This document shows positions 6,815 to 9,931 of a stretch of 9,931 nt of DNA, piece after piece (position 1 is the stretch's first letter; every line of letters begins with the position of its first letter). The notes below the pieces were generated by a model. It was not told where the DNA came from. It made no database searches and worked only from the letters and a program-made list of their open reading frames with translations. The translations under genes were made by a program, and so were the position numbers. Source of the stretch: Synergistaceae bacterium (GTDB lineage Bacteria > Synergistota > Synergistia > Synergistales > Aminobacteriaceae); assembly GCA_031270755.1 (NCBI GenBank), contig JAISWV010000418.1, positions 1-9,931 on the forward strand. Direction: 5' to 3'.

Positions 6815-7776
6815 CGCGCCCCCTCCCTTCTCACCCGGGGATCCACCAGGACGTAGATCAAATCGGCCAGGAGATTGCAGGAGACGGTCAGAAGCGCCAG
6901 CAAAAAAAACGCCGCCCCAGCCGAGGGATAGTCGTGGGAATTGGTGGCCTCCAGCAGGAATCGCCCCGCCCCGTTCAGGGAAAAAACGGTCTCCGTGATC
7001 ACGGCTCCGCTGACCACTCCGGGCAGGGAGAGCAGAAAGATCGTCACCACCGGGGGCAGAATGGACCGGAACGCGTGGTTCCACACCACCCGGCGGCGGG
7101 ACAGGCCCCGGGCCCGGGCCATCAGCACGTAGTCCTCGCCCAGCGCCTTCACCATCATGTTGCGGATATAGAGTGCCCAGCCGCCGAAACTCAAGATCAC
7201 CAGCGAAAAAAGAGGCAAGGCCAGGTGCCACAGGTAGTCGAAGAAAGCGGCCGGCCCCTCCGGCGGAGGAATGGACGTTGTCCCCCGCAGCGGAAAGATC
7301 GGCCAAACGTAGGCGAAACACAAAAGCAAAAGAAGCTGAACGAAAAACGAAGGGAACGAGAAAGAAACGGCTCCACTCAAGAGCACCAGCCGCTCCACCC
7401 TGGACCCCCGCCTCAGTGCGGCCTTCACCCCCAGCCACAAGCCCAGGGCCGCCGACAAAAGCAGCGCCGGAAGCAGAAGCGCCACGGTGTTGGGCACGCG
7501 GTTTTTCAGCTCGTCCCACACGGGAACGCTGGTCATCATCGACAGGCCGAACCGAAAGGAGAGCATCTCCCGAAGGTAGACGACGAACTGCTCCGCCAAA
7601 GGCTTGTCCAGGCCCCACTGAGCGGCCAGCTGTTCCTTGGCCTCGGGGGAAAATCTCGGGTCCATGATGCCTACTAGGGGGTCTCCGGGCATGATGCGGA
7701 AAAGGAAGAAATTGAGCACCAGCACGACGATCAGTACCACCAGCGAGCCGGCAACTCGTTTGATCAAAGCGCTCAT
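6811..7776 (-). CDS. Peptide ABC transporter permease, DppB/OppB type
   Basis: This is the first membrane subunit of the importer, 321 residues, a normal length for DppB. A short N-terminus leads into membrane helix 1 (about 9-29), then MPGDPL (29-34) and WGLDKPLAEQF (54-64), which are standard DppB landmarks in the periplasmic segment. About five more helices follow. The ATPase-coupling loop is ARARGLSRRRVVWNHAFR (residues about 221-238), followed by the conserved region around VITETVFSLNGAGR. The protein ends in DPRVRREGAR, close to the family's usual DPR ending. The ATG at 7776 is 3 bases after the binding-protein stop. Its own ribosome site is weak (GAGG about 11 bases upstream), so translation is probably coupled to the upstream gene. 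Confidence 0.95.
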   Translation of the reverse strand: MSALIKRVAGSLVVLIVVLVLNFFLFRIMPGDPLVGIMDPRFSPEAKEQLAAQWGLDKPLAEQFVVYLREMLSFRFGLSMMTSVPVWDELKNRVPNTVALLLPALLLSAALGLWLGVKAALRRGSRVERLVLLSGAVSFSFPSFFVQLLLLLCFAYVWPIFPLRGTTSIPPPEGPAAFFDYLWHLALPLFSLVILSFGGWALYIRNMMVKALGEDYVLMARARGLSRRRVVWNHAFRSILPPVVTIFLLSLPGVVSGAVITETVFSLNGAGRFLLEATNSHDYPSAGAAFFLLALLTVSCNLLADLIYVLVDPRVRREGAR

Positions 7777-7779
7777 CGG

Positions 7780-9561
7780 TTATTTCGCCTCGCTTTCGGG
7801 GTTCGGCGGCATGTAATTCAACAGCATGTAATGCTCGTTGCGGGTCATGTGGACGTACTCGCCCGTCCGGGACTCCCGGAATGTGAAAGGGCCCGTGCCC
7901 GCCAGCTCGGTCATCGTCGTGTCGTCCAAGGCCTGGTGAGGCCGGTTCGTGGGCTGCCACGCCCGCCAGTCCGGGACGTTTTCCAAAATGTGTTTGGGCA
8001 GGATCAGCATCCCCCCGATGTTGTGCAGGTGCCAGTAGCTGGTGTTCGCCATAAAGACGCGCAGAGTCCGATCTTCCGTCTCTATGGAATCGATGTCCTT
8101 CACGTTGTCGTAAAAACGCGGGATTTTGTTGTCTTTAATATATTGAAGGGAAAAGGCCGCGTCCTCCACGGTCAGGGGACGGCCGTCCTGCCACTTCAGG
8201 CCGGGGCGCAAAGTGAAGGTCAGGACCGACCCCTTCTCTCCCGCCGCGATGCTCCAGCTCTCGGCCAGCCAGGGAATGTCCTCGAATGTGTAGGGATTGA
8301 CGGAGAGCAGCGTGTCGTAGACCGTGCCCAACACCGTCCAGTCGTAGGCCGTGGAGGAGACGAGAGGGTTCAGGGTTCGGATCTCCTCCGGAATGTTCCA
8401 GTAGATGGGGCGCTCTTTGCCTTCTTTTTCTTTGCTTCCCTTGGGAGTCATGGAGACCAGAGTCAGAAGATTGTCCGCCGTGGACCGGTCGGTGGTGAAA
8501 ACGCCGTCCCAGTCGTTGCGTATGGCGGAAATCGAGTAGCGGCTGTAAAGGGGGATTACCGGCATGAGGTCCGTAAGGAGCTTCTGGGCGCGGGAGGCCA
8601 TGACCCGCGCCGCGGCCTCGTCGGGGGCGTAGCGCAGGTCGTGCAGCACCCGGTCCAGCTCGGGATCGGCGATGCCGCTCAGGTTGTACCCGCCGTCCAC
8701 GTCCATGGAAGAGTGGTAGAAGGCATAGAGGACGTCGGGGTCCCGGGACATGGTCCAAGCGTTGGTGCAGGCGTCGAAGTCGTGGACGTCCACCCGGGCC
8801 AGCATGGTCTGGAAGTCGATGGGCTCCGCCTCCGCCGGGACTCCGATGGAGAGCAGGGCCTCGGCCATCAGCTGGGCGATTTCGGTGGTGGTGGCCGCCA
8901 CGGAGGAAGGAGGACACAATATTTTAGTGGGGGGGACCGCCCGCCCGTCCGGCGCCACAAGCCACCCCGCCAGGTTCCACGTCCAACCCGCTTCGGCCAG
9001 GCGTTTCCGAGCCGCCTCCGCGCCGGAAGGAAGCGTCTCCGCCGGGTCGTAGTAAGGGGAAACGTGCGGCAGAAAACTCGCCAGGGGCTCGCAGTACCCG
9101 GAGAACAGGTCCCGGGTCCACTTCCTGCGCTCCGCCACCTGGGAGGCGGCCTGACGGAGTACCGTCTGGTCCCAGGGGAACTTGCGGACGTTGAAGGTGA
9201 TGAAAAAACCGTGAAAGGTGGAGGCCAGGGACATGTCCGCCACCCCCGACCTCGCCAGGCGTTCCACGTCCCCGGGGCGGTAGAGGTCCGACAGCACGTC
9301 CAGCTTTCCCGTGGACATGGCCAAGAGCTGGGCGTCCATGTCCCTTACGATGACGTAATAAAGGTCCTTCATCTTCGGCCCTTCGAAGTCGAAAATATCG
9401 AAAGAAACATTGGAGGAAGAACCTCCCTGGAGCACCAAGCCCCTCTCCTTTTCCGGTTTTGCACTGGGAGGCTCGGGTGCGGCCTGGGACTCGGGCCAAA
9501 ACGAAAAAATCACCAGCGTCACCCACAAAAACCACTGGATCCATTGACTAAGACGCTTCAT
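7780..9561 (-). CDS. Family 5 (DppA/OppA-like) solute-binding protein with apparently circularly permuted halves
   Basis: This is the periplasmic receptor of the importer, 593 residues. A signal peptide (1-27) has a basic MKR start, a hydrophobic core and a likely cut near ESQA-A. There is no lipobox Cys. Residues about 60-367 match what is normally the C-terminal part of DppA: PKMKDLYYVIVRD, STGKLDVLSD, FITFNVRKFPWD, the Lys/Ala-rich region before AEAGW, and LMPVIPLYSRYS. Residues 371-384 form a hydrophilic linker (TPKGSKEKEGKE). Residues about 386-583 match what is normally the N-terminal part: RTLNPL (395-400), WLAESW (431-436), LRPGLKWQDG (451-460), TVEDAAFSLQYIKDN (464-478), GTGPF (555-559), and RNEHY at the very end. 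The usual order is the reverse. The frame is continuous. GGAGG lies about 11 bases before the ATG, a long spacing. It is first in the operon. Ligand specificity cannot be read from the sequence. Confidence 0.9.
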   Translation of the reverse strand: MKRLSQWIQWFLWVTLVIFSFWPESQAAPEPPSAKPEKERGLVLQGGSSSNVSFDIFDFEGPKMKDLYYVIVRDMDAQLLAMSTGKLDVLSDLYRPGDVERLARSGVADMSLASTFHGFFITFNVRKFPWDQTVLRQAASQVAERRKWTRDLFSGYCEPLASFLPHVSPYYDPAETLPSGAEAARKRLAEAGWTWNLAGWLVAPDGRAVPPTKILCPPSSVAATTTEIAQLMAEALLSIGVPAEAEPIDFQTMLARVDVHDFDACTNAWTMSRDPDVLYAFYHSSMDVDGGYNLSGIADPELDRVLHDLRYAPDEAAARVMASRAQKLLTDLMPVIPLYSRYSISAIRNDWDGVFTTDRSTADNLLTLVSMTPKGSKEKEGKERPIYWNIPEEIRTLNPLVSSTAYDWTVLGTVYDTLLSVNPYTFEDIPWLAESWSIAAGEKGSVLTFTLRPGLKWQDGRPLTVEDAAFSLQYIKDNKIPRFYDNVKDIDSIETEDRTLRVFMANTSYWHLHNIGGMLILPKHILENVPDWRAWQPTNRPHQALDDTTMTELAGTGPFTFRESRTGEYVHMTRNEHYMLLNYMPPNPESEAK

Positions 9562-9631
9562 AATAGCTTCAGCCTCCCTGTAATAATTATTCCTATTTTA
9601 ACTCGATTTTGAAATTTGTGCTCTTATGCTC

Positions 9632-9660
9632 TTTGTATGGAGGTGTAGATATAAAATCAA
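9632..9660 (-). promoter_or_regulatory. Candidate sigma-70 promoter of the transporter operon
   Basis: On the minus strand TTGATT (9660-9655) is followed after 17 bases by TACAAA (9637-9632), each matching four of six consensus bases. Transcription would begin near 9625, giving a leader of about 60 bases before the binding-protein ATG. The surrounding AT-rich sequence offers other weak -10-like matches, so the exact promoter is uncertain. Confidence 0.3.
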
Positions 9661-9681
9661 TATCAACAACATTAAGGGTCG

Positions 9682-9893
9682 ATTGAAAAAGTAACTGCAA
9701 CTTTATAGGGGTAAATGTAACTGAGAAAAATGGGATTGCATTTAATCGTGCAAACCGCTAAAAAACGAAACAGAAAATTGATTTGAAAAAGTAACTGCAA
9801 TTTTGCATGAGTAAATGCAACCATAAGGAATAGATGATACAGATACGTTGCTATCGCTAATATCATTCAAGCAGCTAAACAACGAAGCAAGCT
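9682..9893. repeat. Two copies of a 100-base direct repeat containing paired GTAAMTGYAAY motifs
   Basis: The stretch starting TTGAAAAAGTAACTGCAA occurs at about 9683 and again at about 9783, exactly 100 bases apart. Within each copy an 11-base motif of form GTAA(A/C)TG(C/T)AA(C/T) is repeated 20 bases later: 9691 and 9711, then 9791 and 9811. The later parts of the two copies are also similar around CCGCTAAAAAACGAA (9755-9769) and CAGCTAAACAACGAA (9872-9886). Short inverted pairs are present: TTGCA/TGCAA at 9736-9753, TGCAA/TTGCA at 9796-9807, and TTGCAT/ATGCAA at 9803-9820. The pattern recalls the repeated transposase-binding sites at the ends of IS21-family elements, but could be an operator array. 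Confidence 0.75.
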
Positions 9894-9923
9894 TCTATGC
9901 CGAACGATGGTGGGAAGGGAATT

Positions 9924-9931
9924 ATGCACGG
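9924..9931 (+). CDS. Possible start of a rightward gene cut by the window edge
   Basis: An ATG at 9924 is preceded by GGAAGGGA (9913-9920), a plausible ribosome site with tight spacing. Only two full codons are visible. If the repeats to its left are an IS21-like end, this is about where a transposase gene would begin. This is a positional guess only. Confidence 0.2.

Larger units (their letters stand above)
9562..9931. other. AT-rich region without a confident gene
   Basis: This 370-base stretch is clearly more AT-rich than the genes to its left. It holds the operon leader and candidate promoter (9562-9660) and the direct repeats (from 9682). A minus-strand open frame at 9672-9866 is hydrophobic, runs through the repeats and has no good ribosome site, so it is not called as a gene. 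The compositional break is compatible with a mobile element entering from the right edge. Confidence 0.6.

Noticed and set aside
6815..7960. N-terminal extension of permease C giving a 786-residue protein.
   Set aside because: The extra part is an out-of-frame reading of permease B. The ATG at 6814 has a strong ribosome site and overlaps the permease B stop.
7780..9561. Two separate truncated binding-protein genes or a pseudogene.
   Set aside because: The frame is open from signal peptide to stop, the two halves are complementary rather than overlapping, and the gene is tightly coupled to an intact importer operon.
7831..9612. Plus-strand frame of 593 codons opposite the binding protein.
   Set aside because: It is the complement of the real gene, with no signal peptide or family motif. 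The minus-strand reading carries all family 5 landmarks.
9672..9866. Minus-strand 64-codon hydrophobic frame upstream of the operon.
   Set aside because: It runs through the direct repeats in AT-rich DNA, has no ribosome site and shows no recognisable family.
9682..9893. CRISPR array.
   Set aside because: Only two diverged long copies are present, with no uniform short repeat and spacer pattern and no cas genes.

Overview
The window looks like chromosome from a Gram-negative, chemotactic, peptide-using bacterium. A Kdo transferase (waaA/kdtA) implies lipopolysaccharide. A Cache-type chemoreceptor implies motility. A complete dipeptide/oligopeptide-type ABC importer implies peptide scavenging. 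The genes are GC-rich and begin with strong GGAGG-type ribosome binding sites. This combination would suit a member of Synergistota or a similar anaerobic amino-acid fermenter, but that placement is an inference and no marker gene settles it.

Layout. Positions 2-181 (+) hold the last 59 codons of an unidentified, charged, coiled-coil-like protein. It converges on waaA (252-1613, -). Upstream of waaA on the same strand is a methyl-accepting chemotaxis protein (1686-3725, -), whose best start is a GTG rather than the upstream ATG. After a 148-base gap comes a five-gene transporter operon read right to left: solute-binding protein (9561-7780), permease B (7776-6811), permease C (6814-5600), ATPase D (5603-4731) and ATPase F (4734-3874). 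The last four genes are joined by 4-base ATGA overlaps, and the first two are 3 bases apart, so the operon is tightly coupled. Positions 9562-9931 are AT-rich, with no confident gene. They hold the probable operon promoter and a 100-base-period direct repeat that resembles the multi-repeat end of an IS21-like element or an operator array.

How the genes work together. The binding protein would capture peptide or another oligomeric solute in the periplasm. It would deliver it to the B/C membrane channel, powered by the D/F ATPase pair. The adjacent chemoreceptor may steer the cell using a related or unrelated small ligand.

The most striking observation is that the solute-binding protein appears circularly permuted. 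After its signal peptide it carries the segment that is normally the C-terminal half of a family 5 binding protein. A short Lys/Gly/Glu linker follows, and then the segment that is normally the N-terminal half. The same operon has two more oddities. Permease C has an enlarged periplasmic segment of about 130-140 residues between its first helix and its core. ATPase F carries four 15-base tandem repeats just before Walker A.
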